A DNA stretch of 64,000 nucleotides from Sphingopyxis macrogoltabida (lineage in GTDB: Bacteria; Pseudomonadota; Alphaproteobacteria; Sphingomonadales; Sphingomonadaceae), in assembly GCF_001307295.1 (NCBI RefSeq), contig NZ_CP012700.1:4591001-4655000 (forward strand), written 5' to 3'. The notes beneath the pieces are model-generated. The model was not told where the DNA came from. It made no database searches and worked only from the letters and a program-made list of their open reading frames with translations. This document shows positions 52,675 through 61,802 of the stretch, piece after piece. Position 1 is the first letter of the stretch. Every line of letters begins with the position of its first letter. The position numbers and the translations under genes were made by a program.

Positions 52675-54765
52675 TTATTTTGCGTAAACGCGGCGCCAAT
52701 AGTCCGCGACCTGCTCGTCGGTCGGATCTGTCCCATAGGTTTTGCGATAAGCGTCTGCGATCTTTTTGCGCGTCGCGGCGGGAATGTTGCTCGCTCCCAT
52801 GTCATAGATTGGGCGGGTCGAGCTCCCGCCGTACCAGGTCGTCGTCGGCACCTCGCGCGTCGCGCGCTTGAACAGGGCTAGATAATCCTGTTCGGTGAGC
52901 TCCTTCTTGCCGTCGGCGCTGAGCCGTCGCGCATCGCTTTCCATGAGGCCATAAATAGCGACGCGCTGATCTTCGTTGAACTTGCCGAGGCCGCCGTACT
53001 TCTCCCCCCAGCTGATCGCGCCGGTGATGCCGCTGCGCATGCGCGTATCCTTGGGCTTTTCGGTGCGCATCCGCGCCTGGCGGACGGCCAGGCTTTCGAG
53101 CTCGGCCCGCGTCATCGATCCGGCATAGGCACCGAGCGCTTCGCTCTTGAAGCCCTCGGGTTCGTAAATCGACTTGAGCGTAAGCGCCAAGGCGGTCGGC
53201 CCGTTCGCCGGCACCTCTTTAGGCGCTGCGTTCCGCTTGGCCGCCTCCATATAGCGCAGCTGCGCCTCTGGGCTCAGCCGGTCGCGAATGCTCGCCGGCA
53301 TCTGGGACAGGTCGGTAAATCCCGAATTCTTCATCACCCATGCCGACGCTTCGCGCTCGGCGGCATCCTCTTCACGCGCCTTCAACTGCTCGTCGCGCGC
53401 GATTTCCTTATCCGCCCACAGTTTCGAACGTTCGCGGCGCTCCGGCGACCAGCCTTCCTTGTCGGCGAGGGCGTCGATCTGCGCATACACGGCGGCCTTG
53501 TCCCATGTGCGAGCCGACTGCTGCGCGCCCGCGCCGCCGCCGACCGCCGCGACATTCTTCTTCACATAGTCGCGCGTTTCCTTCGGCAGACGGGATAGCC
53601 AGTCGCCGCCCCCGGCTATCGCGTCGTCGACCCGGCCTGGGCCCGCGTTGTAGGCGGCCCACGCCTTTGCCGGATCGCCTCCATAGCGTTTCAGCATCGC
53701 GGCGAGATAATCGCGTCCGACGCGAGTGCGTTCGGCGTCGCTGTTATCCTTGGCGGCCCTGACGCCGAAACCCGGATCGAGGTTGGTACCGGGCATGACC
53801 TGCATCTTGCCCTGTGCGCCGGCGGGCGAGGTGATCAGCCGGCCGGAGGCGTCGCGCTCGCGATTGCCCGATTCGCTCTGCGCGGTAACCGCCACCATGG
53901 CGTCAAAGCTGGTACCGGCCGGCGCCGCTTCCTTGGTCGCCGCGCCTTCGGGGACCGGCATGGTGCCAACGGCGCGATCGAAATCCCCCTGCGCTTGGCG
54001 CGTCAGCAGCGGTTCTTTCATGGCGCCGCGCACGGAGAGCTCGTCGGTGGCATTCATCTCGTCGGCATTGGCCTCGAGATAGATCTGTGCCGTGTCGATA
54101 TCATCATCGGCCAGCATGCGGTTGATGACATCCTTGTGGACCGCGCTGACCGCGCTCGACGTTTCAAGGCGGACGCGGTCATTCGACCAGCCGTTGAGCG
54201 TGCCGAGCTTCTCGACCGATGACTTCATCGTGTCGACGTGGGCAGTCATGAGATCCGGCCGATCCCAGTTCGCGGCGGCATCCTCGCCGGACAGCACAAT
54301 TTGGGCCTTGAGCGTCGCATCCTGCTCGGTACGCAACTGACGCGTCGCATGCTCGCCGACCTTGACTGTGTCGGCGCCGTAAAGACCGGCGATGCGGTCC
54401 GACGCCATGCGGCGCATGCGGTCGTTCGTTGCGGTGCCGAGCGTTTCCTCGCGCAGCTTTGCAAGCGCCTCCTCGGTCGCGGTGCGCTTGCCATAAGCGT
54501 TGGCGCCGGTTTCCATCTGGAACTCGGACGTGATCTTAGCGGCGGCAACTTGGTAGCGCTGGGCTGCCTTTTGAGCTTCTGTGTCGTCGAAGCGGAGGTT
54601 GATATCTTCCTGCGCATCCGCGAACTCGGCTGCGCTGCGTCCCAAATTGGTGACGCCTGCCCCGATGGCCATTCCGCCCGCGCCGATATCAGCGGCGCGA
54701 TGCCGCGCGCCCGTCGTCTCGGCTGGCGCGACCTGATTTGCCTGATAGACCTGAACCCGAGGCAT
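52675..54765 (-). CDS. Internal virion protein with lytic transglycosylase (SLT) domain
   Basis: 696 residues. Residues about 290-420 contain AVTAQSESGNRERDASGRLI, PAGAQGKMQVMPGT and AWAAYNAGPGRVDDAIAGGG, the Glu-to-AYNAG pattern of soluble lytic transglycosylases. The N-terminal and C-terminal parts are helical. It likely enters the periplasm with the ejected core and opens peptidoglycan. ATG 54,765 overlaps the previous stop (TGATG). Confidence 0.88.
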   Translation of the reverse strand: MPRVQVYQANQVAPAETTGARHRAADIGAGGMAIGAGVTNLGRSAAEFADAQEDINLRFDDTEAQKAAQRYQVAAAKITSEFQMETGANAYGKRTATEEALAKLREETLGTATNDRMRRMASDRIAGLYGADTVKVGEHATRQLRTEQDATLKAQIVLSGEDAAANWDRPDLMTAHVDTMKSSVEKLGTLNGWSNDRVRLETSSAVSAVHKDVINRMLADDDIDTAQIYLEANADEMNATDELSVRGAMKEPLLTRQAQGDFDRAVGTMPVPEGAATKEAAPAGTSFDAMVAVTAQSESGNRERDASGRLITSPAGAQGKMQVMPGTNLDPGFGVRAAKDNSDAERTRVGRDYLAAMLKRYGGDPAKAWAAYNAGPGRVDDAIAGGGDWLSRLPKETRDYVKKNVAAVGGGAGAQQSARTWDKAAVYAQIDALADKEGWSPERRERSKLWADKEIARDEQLKAREEDAAEREASAWVMKNSGFTDLSQMPASIRDRLSPEAQLRYMEAAKRNAAPKEVPANGPTALALTLKSIYEPEGFKSEALGAYAGSMTRAELESLAVRQARMRTEKPKDTRMRSGITGAISWGEKYGGLGKFNEDQRVAIYGLMESDARRLSADGKKELTEQDYLALFKRATREVPTTTWYGGSSTRPIYDMGASNIPAATRKKIADAYRKTYGTDPTDEQVADYWRRVYAK

Positions 54766-55253
54766 CAGCGGGGGTTTCTCTTCATCTTGCTATACTGCGC
54801 CGCGCCGCTGAGCGCCGTCGACCCCATGTCCAACGCGCCCTTGATGAGCGCACCCTTGGCCGCGAAGCGCGAAGCGGCTGCGCTTGAACGGTAATTCGAA
54901 GCACTGATATCGAAACCCCTCACGCGCTCGGCTCCCTGCTCATAGATGCGGCTGACATCTTCGCGCCCGAGCATATCGGTGTCGGCGGCAACATCGGCGG
55001 CGCTACCGAAATCCAGACTCACCCCGTTTGCCGCCTGGGCGACCCGCTGCTCTCCCTTCAGCTGGGCAACGCGCCGATAGTGCGCCAGCGCCTCGGTCTT
55101 CGTGTTCTCCGTCGCGCGGAACCCCGCTTCATTTTCGAGCTTGGCATTCTGGTCGGCAATGCGCGCCTCGTATCGCGACGCGGCCGCGCTTTGCAGCGCC
55201 GCATAGCCCTGTCCGGCCATCGTCACCGCCGTCGCGGCAAGCGCCAGTGTCAT
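54765..55253 (-). CDS. Internal virion protein, T7 gp14-like
   Basis: 162 residues. An N-terminal hydrophobic stretch (AATAVTMAGQGYAALQSAAA) is followed by long helices (ARIADQNAKLENEAGFRATE). Ala/Arg-rich helical proteins in this position form part of the ejected core. The similarity is of layout and composition. Confidence 0.72.
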   Translation of the reverse strand: MTLALAATAVTMAGQGYAALQSAAASRYEARIADQNAKLENEAGFRATENTKTEALAHYRRVAQLKGEQRVAQAANGVSLDFGSAADVAADTDMLGREDVSRIYEQGAERVRGFDISASNYRSSAAASRFAAKGALIKGALDMGSTALSGAAQYSKMKRNPR

Positions 55254-55274
55254 TGGCTCGCAAATCGTCGCCTC

Positions 55275-55733
55275 CTATGCGCTTCGCTCAAACCCGTAGA
55301 ACGGGACTCCGCCGATCCGGCGCCGATCCTGCCCTACGTCGAAGCCCCAGCGTTTCAGCATGCGGATCGCCGCGGCATTCTCGACAGACACATATCCGGC
55401 GAGCGATTCGCTTGAATCGTGCAGCCGCGCGACGATCGCAGGCCCGATCACGAGCAGCGCCCGGGCGTGCTGCCAGACCACATCGGTGCCGAGGAACCAT
55501 GGCGCCCCCTGGCCGGTGAGCGCACTGTTCACGACGACGCCGAAGATCGCCTCGGGCCGGTCGTCGACCAGCGCCGTCCACGCCTTGTCGCTGTTGAGGA
55601 TCGCTTCGCGCAGCGCGGCTTTCGGTGTGTGCCCGAACGCGGCGCACTCGCGCACGTCGATATCGCGCATGCGGCGGGCGACCGATCCGACGTGCTTCGT
55701 GCGGGCGAGCTCCAGCCGGATCCGGCTATTCAT
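55275..55733 (-). CDS. Gp13-family phage protein with GNAT-like fold
   Basis: 152 residues. MRDIDVRECAAFGHTPKAAL, then FGVVVNSALTGQGAPWFLGT, and MLKRWGFDVG resemble T7 gp13/DUF2833 proteins, which are virion-assembly factors with an acetyltransferase-like fold. The start overlaps the nozzle gene end by eight bases. Confidence 0.82.
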   Translation of the reverse strand: MNSRIRLELARTKHVGSVARRMRDIDVRECAAFGHTPKAALREAILNSDKAWTALVDDRPEAIFGVVVNSALTGQGAPWFLGTDVVWQHARALLVIGPAIVARLHDSSESLAGYVSVENAAAIRMLKRWGFDVGQDRRRIGGVPFYGFERSA

Positions 55734-57543
55734 TGATGATGGGGTCGACGAACACGCCGAGCACGGTCAGCGGCAACGGGGCGGCCTGACGGACGTGAAC
55801 GCAGACCTTGCCCTGCTGCACATTCCCCGAATTGATCGAATAGTCGCCCGTCATCAGATTGTCGGGGCTACCATAGGTTTCGTCGAGGCGCTGTTTCACA
55901 TAAACGGTATCGGAGACATCAGACCCGGCGTAGACGCCGGAGCTTCGGTTGAGCGTCAGCGCTATCTCGCCCGCCTGCTGCTTGCGCGCGACATTCCAGC
56001 CAGACCCGGGCACATTGGCGCGCACCGGCAGCGTTTCTATATGGACTTCGTATGGCAGGCCGAAAGTCACATGCTTGCCACGCGGAACATCGGGCGGCAG
56101 CGTGACCGTACCGTCGATCACCGTGAGGCCCGTCACCGGCACACCGTCGACCAGCGCAGCGACATCGGTCCGGCCGTCGAGATGCCACAACCCCGAAAAC
56201 GTGCTGCGCGCCTCCTCGAACACGCCGGTGACCGCGCAGTCGAGGAAGCAACATTCCTTGAGGTCCGTCCAATCGTGCGACGCCATGCGCTCGATGAAAT
56301 AGCGGTCCGCGCCCCCGATCACGCGCTTGACGATAAGATAGACGCGGTCCTCGCCATTCTCGGTGATGGAGCACACCGATTGCACCTCGCCGTCGGTTTC
56401 GCAGATCGTCCAACCCCAGACATTCTGCTCCTGCTCCCATGTGAAGCACAGCAACTTGCCGTCGCTGCGCACCGCCCAGATGACGGATCGCGGTTCCTGT
56501 GAATAGCACCACGATACGATCGTCATGTCCTTGGGGAAGAAATCGGCGCAGAAGATGCTGACGTCGTCGCTCTTAAGCCCGTCGATCTCGAAGCTGAAAT
56601 TGATCGTGCGGATGCTCCGGCCGACCGATGGCGCGTAAAACACGACATTGTCGACGACAAGCGGGGGCAGTCGCGAGGACCCGCGGCCGATCTGCCGCCG
56701 CGGCGCCTGGCTGGTCGCCGTCAGCACGCCGCCGTTACCGTCGCCATCGACGTTGAAGATCGCATCGCTGGTCAAGGCGAGCAGGCTGGTCGTCGATGCC
56801 AGCTGCTCGACGCTGTTGACCCGCCCCGCGACGATGCTGAACGACAGGCTGTCGTCGGGGAGCAGCGGGCGCGAGCGATCGAAGTTGCGGAACTGGCTGC
56901 CCCCGCTCCGACTTCCCCAGACCGCGTTCGGCGCATTCTTCGTCCGCGCCAGCAACAGGCGCTGTTCGAACAGCGTTACGGTCGAGGGATAATTGCCGGG
57001 CCCGTCGAAGGGGTCGAAGCCTTGCGGCGGCGCCTGGTCGAGCGCGGGGCCGATATTGTCGTCGCGAAAAGTCAGTTCTTCCGTCGTGCCGATATATCCG
57101 AAAAACTGGCTGTTGTGCGCCTTGTAGACCTTATACCGCGTCGCGCCGGCCACGGCGGACCATGTGACGGTGTTATAATTCTTCTTCAGCCCCAAATCGT
57201 TCAGCGCCGAATCCTCAGCGCTCGCGCGGCTCTCTTGCCCCGTGTCATCGTTGACGGCCGTGACGACATAGCTGTCGGTCTGCGGGAAATAGGCGGCCCC
57301 GTCATTATCCGCGTCGACATTGGGGTTGGTCGCGGCTGCGGCGACGCCCGCGGGCGCTGCGAGCGACGGACCGAATTCGATCGGCTTGAAAAGCCAGTCG
57401 ACGTGCCCGGCGCGCAGAAGCTCCTGCGGCGGATGGTCGATATGGGCCAGAAACATCGTATCGGCAGTCTGCTCGAAATCGACATCGACCAGTTCGGACC
57501 CGTTATACGGGCTGCCGACGATATAGGCGCGCGCGACACCCAT
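55726..57543 (-). CDS. Tail nozzle protein, C-terminal part (T7 gp12-like)
   Basis: 605 residues. The start MGVARAYIVGSPYNGSELVD continues into VDFEQTADTMFLAHIDHPPQ, the segment that in single-chain nozzle proteins follows the N-terminal GG-RPG domain. Further blocks are FEQRLLLARTKNAPNAVWGS and SFSIVAGRVNSVEQLASTTS. It begins with ATG overlapping the stop of the preceding gene (ATGA, 57,541-57,545). Together the two make one usual-size nozzle. Confidence 0.82.
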   Translation of the reverse strand: MGVARAYIVGSPYNGSELVDVDFEQTADTMFLAHIDHPPQELLRAGHVDWLFKPIEFGPSLAAPAGVAAAATNPNVDADNDGAAYFPQTDSYVVTAVNDDTGQESRASAEDSALNDLGLKKNYNTVTWSAVAGATRYKVYKAHNSQFFGYIGTTEELTFRDDNIGPALDQAPPQGFDPFDGPGNYPSTVTLFEQRLLLARTKNAPNAVWGSRSGGSQFRNFDRSRPLLPDDSLSFSIVAGRVNSVEQLASTTSLLALTSDAIFNVDGDGNGGVLTATSQAPRRQIGRGSSRLPPLVVDNVVFYAPSVGRSIRTINFSFEIDGLKSDDVSIFCADFFPKDMTIVSWCYSQEPRSVIWAVRSDGKLLCFTWEQEQNVWGWTICETDGEVQSVCSITENGEDRVYLIVKRVIGGADRYFIERMASHDWTDLKECCFLDCAVTGVFEEARSTFSGLWHLDGRTDVAALVDGVPVTGLTVIDGTVTLPPDVPRGKHVTFGLPYEVHIETLPVRANVPGSGWNVARKQQAGEIALTLNRSSGVYAGSDVSDTVYVKQRLDETYGSPDNLMTGDYSINSGNVQQGKVCVHVRQAAPLPLTVLGVFVDPIINE

Positions 57544-58190
57544 CAGAATTCGTGCTGTCCGCGGAAGCGGCCGCCGCCGCCGCCGCCGGTCTGCGGCGGA
57601 TCGGGCGGCGGCACGACCGGGGGAACGACGGGCGGCGGGGGAGGCGGTTCGGGTGTCTCTTCCCGGGTAATGCCGCCATCGGCAGCGGTGAACGGGTCAA
57701 GCCCCGTCGTGTCGGCATCGATCATGAACTTGTCATCATCGACAACCGACACAACCTCCCAGAAGCGGCCATTCAGTAGCTCGCCGATCTCTCCTTCGAC
57801 GCCGGTCACATAGATCTTCTCGCCGACGGCATAGTCGTGGAAGGCCGCCTCGATCTCCGCTTGCGCGGCATTGGTGATGTTGACGATCTCCAGCTCTTCC
57901 TCGACCAGCCGGCCGCCGAGCGCGCAGGGCGACATATATCCCTGCCCCATTTCGAGCGCATAGGTCTGGGTCAGCGAAAACTGAAACGGGATGATCCGCG
58001 TCGGCTCTTCGCCGTTGATCACCTCGGCGACCAGCCGCCAGCCCGGCCGCTTCGTGACCCCGCCATATTTGAGGACGATGACGTTCGTCCCCTCTTTCAG
58101 GCCCGCATTATAGGCGTCGACGTCGAACCGGCCATGGAGATGCTCGGCAAGCACGCCGCGGCTGAAGTTTGGCTGTCCCGCGCGGAACAT
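57543..58190 (-). CDS. Tail nozzle protein, N-terminal part with FCCH-like insert
   Basis: 215 residues. QPNFSRGVLAEHLHGRFDVD and VLKYGGVTKRPGWRLVAEV are the standard nozzle N-terminus. Residues about 105-175 (VGEKIYVTGVEGEIGELLNG, RFWEVVSVVDDDKF) resemble the E1_FCCH-type small domain seen as an insert in phage tail proteins. The end is a run of Pro (178-200) and six Gly, then stop. ATG 58,190 overlaps the previous stop (TGATG). Confidence 0.8.
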   Translation of the reverse strand: MFRAGQPNFSRGVLAEHLHGRFDVDAYNAGLKEGTNVIVLKYGGVTKRPGWRLVAEVINGEEPTRIIPFQFSLTQTYALEMGQGYMSPCALGGRLVEEELEIVNITNAAQAEIEAAFHDYAVGEKIYVTGVEGEIGELLNGRFWEVVSVVDDDKFMIDADTTGLDPFTAADGGITREETPEPPPPPPVVPPVVPPPDPPQTGGGGGGRFRGQHEF

Positions 58191-58822
58191 CAAAACTCTT
58201 CCATGATGCCGGCGCGCGCATATTCGGCATCGGAGATATAGCGCGGCGACTGGCGCGGCACCTTGTTCCGCTCGTCGCTGATCGCCTCAGCCTTCGCGAA
58301 AGCTGCTTTCTGGATCAGCGTATTTTCGCGCTTGGCGTCCTTTTTGATCGCGTAGCAGGTCCTCGCGGCGAGCTCGATGACGTAAGCCCGCGAGACGAGC
58401 GCGGGCAGCTGGAAGTTCGCCTTGCGGTTATAGACAAGCGTCGCGGTCTCGACGTTCGTATAGATTTTCCCATTTGCCATGGTGAAGGCAAGCGGGACGG
58501 CCGCCTGGCGCGGGAACGTCGATGGCCCGCCCAGCGGCAGCGCCGTTGCGGCCGGTTCGACGCCGCGGATCGCAAGCGGCGTGACGCAGTCGAACGGCTG
58601 CGCATAGGCGAAAAGCCATTCGGCGGGCCGGTCGTTGGGTACCTGTGCGAGCGCCTGATAGGTTTCGGTCCAATGCCATTCGGTCCAATCGACAAGCTCT
58701 TCCATGATGACGAAGGCCACAGCGGCGCAGGCGCGCGCTTCGGCTGACGGTTCGTTGAGCGAGGCGATCGACGGCGCCGCCAGTTCGATCATCGCCTGAT
58801 TGCAGAGCGCGACGGAGGTCAT
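58190..58822 (-). CDS. Tail adaptor protein, T7 gp11-like
   Basis: 210 residues. SVALCNQAMIELAAPSIASL starts, WTEWHWTETYQALAQVP and LPALVSRAYVIELAARTCYA follow, as in tail tubular protein A/adaptor proteins that join portal and nozzle. ATG 58,822 is chosen over a longer frame because the conserved N-terminus begins there and GAGG-like bases are absent upstream. It heads a transcription block behind terminator and repeat element. Confidence 0.78.
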   Translation of the reverse strand: MTSVALCNQAMIELAAPSIASLNEPSAEARACAAVAFVIMEELVDWTEWHWTETYQALAQVPNDRPAEWLFAYAQPFDCVTPLAIRGVEPAATALPLGGPSTFPRQAAVPLAFTMANGKIYTNVETATLVYNRKANFQLPALVSRAYVIELAARTCYAIKKDAKRENTLIQKAAFAKAEAISDERNKVPRQSPRYISDAEYARAGIMEEF

Positions 58823-58836
58823 GCGCCGTGGGTAGG

Positions 58837-58861
58837 GCGGTGCCCGCACCGCTTGAATCGG
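58837..58861 (-). promoter_or_regulatory. Late-operon repeat element, copy 2, with overlapping hairpin
   Basis: CCGATTCAAGCG (58,850-58,861, minus strand) runs into a perfect hairpin GCGGTGC/GCACCGC (58,837-58,852). It lies 27 bases before the adaptor start and directly after the terminator at 58,864-58,896, which supports new transcription starting here. Confidence 0.62.
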
Positions 58862-58863
58862 AC

Positions 58864-58896
58864 GCAAAAAGGGCCGGTCGATCGCTCGGCCGGCCC
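58864..58896 (-). terminator. Strong rho-independent terminator inside the late operon
   Basis: On the minus strand GGGCCGG pairs with CCGGCCC (arms 58,890-58,896 and 58,871-58,877), the stem continues inward with CG pairs, and TTTTT follows. It ends the head-gene block after the gene at 58,925. Confidence 0.82.
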
Positions 58897-58924
58897 TTCC
58901 CCCTTCCGCCCGGAGGCGTAAGCG

Positions 58925-59413
58925 TTAGGTGGTCTGCAACGTCGTCTTCCGCGCATCGAGCGCCGCCAGGGCTCCGACACGCGAATTGCCCGCTTTCTCG
59001 GCTTCGATCAGCGCATCGATCGCGCCGATGTCGCTCACGCCTTCAAGATAGGTGGTGAGGTCGGGAATGCTCTTGTCGAGCGGACCCGGATCCTGCTGGT
59101 TCGAACCCGTAGATGTCAGTGCGCCGGCTGCCAGCTGCTTCTCAAGCTCGGCAATGCGGGCGTCCTTTTCCAAGATAACCTCGTCTTTTTCAGCCACGAC
59201 CTTATTGAGCTTGTCGATCGCCCCCGCATCCGACCTGCCTTTGGCCGGCGACGGCGTATGATCCAGCCGCCCGATCGGCTTGCCGTCCTTGTCGAGCTCT
59301 TCCATCCACTCCCCCTTGGGGATGTTCGTGGTGAAGACCTCGCCCGGCTTGCGGACCCGCACACCGTCAAAGCCCTTTTCACGGGCGCGATAGGTTTTGA
59401 ATTCGTCCGACAT
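58925..59413 (-). CDS. Phage head-region hypothetical protein with coiled coil
   Basis: 162 residues. A basic N-terminal region (FKTYRAREKGFDGVRVRKPG) precedes a coiled coil (LNKVVAEKDEVILEKDARIA) and an acidic end. ATG 59,413 follows the cement-protein stop by one base. No family recognised. Being last before the terminator of the head block, a head completion role is possible. Confidence 0.7.
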   Translation of the reverse strand: MSDEFKTYRAREKGFDGVRVRKPGEVFTTNIPKGEWMEELDKDGKPIGRLDHTPSPAKGRSDAGAIDKLNKVVAEKDEVILEKDARIAELEKQLAAGALTSTGSNQQDPGPLDKSIPDLTTYLEGVSDIGAIDALIEAEKAGNSRVGALAALDARKTTLQTT

Positions 59414-59414
59414 A

Positions 59415-59858
59415 TTACTGGCCCCCCACGAAGTTGCTCGGGCGGCCGGCAACGACGCCCGCGGTGATCTTGCCGGTCGACGGGTTGGTTCCGGTGACGT
59501 CGTAATAGATACGCAGATAGCGCTCGTTGACGCCTTCCGGGATATCATCCGGGAACGACAGCTGCTTGCCGGCGGTGAGCTCGGCGAGAAGATAGGTCGC
59601 GGTAGCAACCGTCTTCGGCGAACCGAACGCGCTGTCGTTGTCGCACTGGATCGATACGGTCAGCGAGGTCAGATTGTTGAACGTCTCGTTGACGGTCAGC
59701 GACAGCGGGATTTTCTTCCCGCGACCGATGTCGCGAACGATCGGCGTCGAAGCACCGACAGGGGTGCCGGTGGCGCCGAGGTCGATGACGTTCGTCGAAG
59801 CCGCGTCGGCCGTGATGGCCTGCGCTTCGCCGAACAGGTTGGTGATGTCGAAGATCAT
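59415..59858 (-). CDS. Capsid cement/decoration protein, Bbp16-like
   Basis: 147 residues, beta-rich. MIFDITNLFGEAQAITADAA, then RGKKIPLSLTVNETFNNLTS and LRIYYDVTGTNPSTGKITAG fit the Bbp16-family capsid cement proteins of BPP-1-like podoviruses. It directly follows the capsid gene, as expected. Confidence 0.85.
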   Translation of the reverse strand: MIFDITNLFGEAQAITADAASTNVIDLGATGTPVGASTPIVRDIGRGKKIPLSLTVNETFNNLTSLTVSIQCDNDSAFGSPKTVATATYLLAELTAGKQLSFPDDIPEGVNERYLRIYYDVTGTNPSTGKITAGVVAGRPSNFVGGQ

Positions 59859-59883
59859 TGCGCTTCTCCTTTCGGTCGCCGGC

Positions 59884-60906
59884 TTACGAAGCCGGGACCA
59901 GCCCTTCGGTGTTGAGGATGTTGTCCGATTCGCGGATCGGGATACCGCGCCAGGTCATCACCTCTTCGCCCTGGATTTCCTTCGGCGTGAGACGGATAAA
60001 GTTATCGTCGCTGCCGGCATTGGAGCCTTCGGCGTCGAGCGCTTCGAGGATCGTCTTGTTCATGTAGATGACCGTGCGAGTTGCACCGATGATCTCACCG
60101 CCATTCTCGTAGTTGGTTGTGTACTTCCGCGCGCCGTGCAGCTTGTAATATGCGCTGCGCATAAGAGGATTGACGGCCTTGGTACCGGCGATGACTTCAG
60201 AGACGTCGAGATTTGCCACGCGGCTGTTGCGGCGCCAGTCTTTGACCGAGCAGCCCGCATGCTGGGTGAACATCTCTTCCTTGACGAAGTAGGGATTGCC
60301 CTGAGCATCGGTCGCGCGCTGTTCACCCTTGTCCTCGCGGACGATGCCCGCCGAGGTACCGTCGGGCGTGATGATCGAGGTGGCGTTGTCGCCCCAAGTG
60401 ACGAACCAGATCGAGGTATTGTCCGATCCGGCTCCGCCGCCGTTGACGACGTTGGGGTTGTTGAGCGTGTTGTAACGCGGCGCAATGCCGTGAAACTTGC
60501 GCGGGCTGACGCGAACGTCGGAATAGAAGAAGGTTTCCTCGAATTCCTGCCCCATCGATTCGAAGTACGGCTCGGCTTCGGAGAGGCGGACCTTCGCGGG
60601 ATCCTTCGCGATCTTGAGAAGGCGAGTGTCGACGGTCGACAGGCCTTCGAGAAAGCCAGTGACATCCTCGACCTGCGTCGTGGTCGATTTGCCCTGCGCG
60701 ATACCCTCATAGATCGCGCCCCAGCTGACCTCGGGCAGGCCGGTGCGGATATTGACGAGGTGCTTCGTGCCGAGGTTACAAGTGATGACGTTTGCATCGC
60801 GCATGACCGGATTGAGCGTGTGCAGAGCTTCGACGATCTCGGGGTCGCCGGTTCCGTCACGCTTCATCACGTCGATGAGGTTGAGGTAGGTGTTGCCAAT
60901 GATCAT
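59884..60906 (-). CDS. Major capsid protein, Bbp17-like
   Basis: 340 residues. LNLIDVMKRDGTGDPEIVEA, then HTLNPVMRDANVITCNLGTK, and SPRKFHGIAPRYN match the BPP-1-type HK97-fold major capsid proteins. It lies between scaffold and cement protein. No cleavable pro-domain is visible, consistent with a separate scaffold. Confidence 0.88.
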   Translation of the reverse strand: MIIGNTYLNLIDVMKRDGTGDPEIVEALHTLNPVMRDANVITCNLGTKHLVNIRTGLPEVSWGAIYEGIAQGKSTTTQVEDVTGFLEGLSTVDTRLLKIAKDPAKVRLSEAEPYFESMGQEFEETFFYSDVRVSPRKFHGIAPRYNTLNNPNVVNGGGAGSDNTSIWFVTWGDNATSIITPDGTSAGIVREDKGEQRATDAQGNPYFVKEEMFTQHAGCSVKDWRRNSRVANLDVSEVIAGTKAVNPLMRSAYYKLHGARKYTTNYENGGEIIGATRTVIYMNKTILEALDAEGSNAGSDDNFIRLTPKEIQGEEVMTWRGIPIRESDNILNTEGLVPAS

Positions 60907-60920
60907 GGGAAATTCCCCCT

Positions 60921-61802
60921 TTAGTCGTTGGGATAGAGGCGCTTCGAAACAGGTTCACGCGAGGCGGCCGAAGCATCCGCTCGCACGAAATCACCATCCT
61001 CCGACACGAGCTCGCCGAGCTTGGCGCAGATACGGATCATGTCGGGATGGTTGCCGAAGCCCGTCGCTTCCAGCGCAAGCCGGAAGGGGTGGGCCTCGAC
61101 GTTCTTTTCCTTGTCGGCCTTGACGAACCCGAGCGCGTCGAGCCCCTTGGCGGCCATATGCATCGTGGCGTCCCACTTCGCGCCGCCGATGTCGTCGGCC
61201 GCCTTCGCGCTATCGAGCCACTCCTTGCGCTGGGCATTGCCCTTCGCGACGATGTCGCTGACCGTTGCGTCGACGGCTCGGTCCATCAGCTTCGCCGCGA
61301 GCGGGACAAACTTCTTTGCCTGATCGTTGGTCAGGCCCAGTTCGCGGAGCACCGGTTCGGCTTCGGCGACCGCCTCGGCGTCGAGCTCGACACCTTCGGT
61401 CGTCAGGTCATAGGCTTCCGGTGCGCCTTCGCTGGCGTCGCCGTCACCTTCACCCTCGCCGGATCCGTCGCCATCATCGGCATCGCCGTCTTCGTCGCTG
61501 CCATCGCCTAGCGCAGTGCCACCCGAGCCGTCATCGTCACCGGCGCCAGCGTCACCGCCATCGCCAGCATCACCAGCCCCGGCATCTCCGTCGCCTGCAC
61601 CGGCGTCACCGGTACCAGCATCGCCCGCACCCGCGTCTCCTTCGCTGCCGCCGGAACCCCCATCGCCGCCGCCATGATCGTCGGGCGAGCGCATGAAGCG
61701 GCCCATGGCGCGCTCCACGGGCGACATGAACGCGGCGGAGGCGAGAAACCCCGCGCGCAGGGCGGTCGATCTAGTCGGGAATATCGTCGTAGCGGTCCGC
61801 AC
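60921..61802 (-). CDS. Scaffolding protein with Gly/Asp-rich repeat region
   Basis: 293 residues. GTG 61,802 is the start because AAGGAG lies seven bases ahead, even though it overlaps the preceding gene by 32 bases; internal ATGs (61,727, 61,706, 61,694) lack such sites. Residues about 42-125 are a low-complexity tract of GDAGAGDAG-type repeats, very acidic. The C-terminal half is helical (LDSAKAADDIGGAKWDATMH). Acidic, helical proteins just ahead of the capsid gene are podoviral scaffolds. Confidence 0.8.
   Translation of the reverse strand: MRTATTIFPTRSTALRAGFLASAAFMSPVERAMGRFMRSPDDHGGGDGGSGGSEGDAGAGDAGTGDAGAGDGDAGAGDAGDGGDAGAGDDDGSGGTALGDGSDEDGDADDGDGSGEGEGDGDASEGAPEAYDLTTEGVELDAEAVAEAEPVLRELGLTNDQAKKFVPLAAKLMDRAVDATVSDIVAKGNAQRKEWLDSAKAADDIGGAKWDATMHMAAKGLDALGFVKADKEKNVEAHPFRLALEATGFGNHPDMIRICAKLGELVSEDGDFVRADASAASREPVSKRLYPND

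Noticed and set aside
55404..55419. CGATTC/GAATCG inverted repeat resembling the late element
   Set aside because: Located inside the gp13-like coding frame with no gene start behind it, so it was not counted as a copy of the intergenic element.
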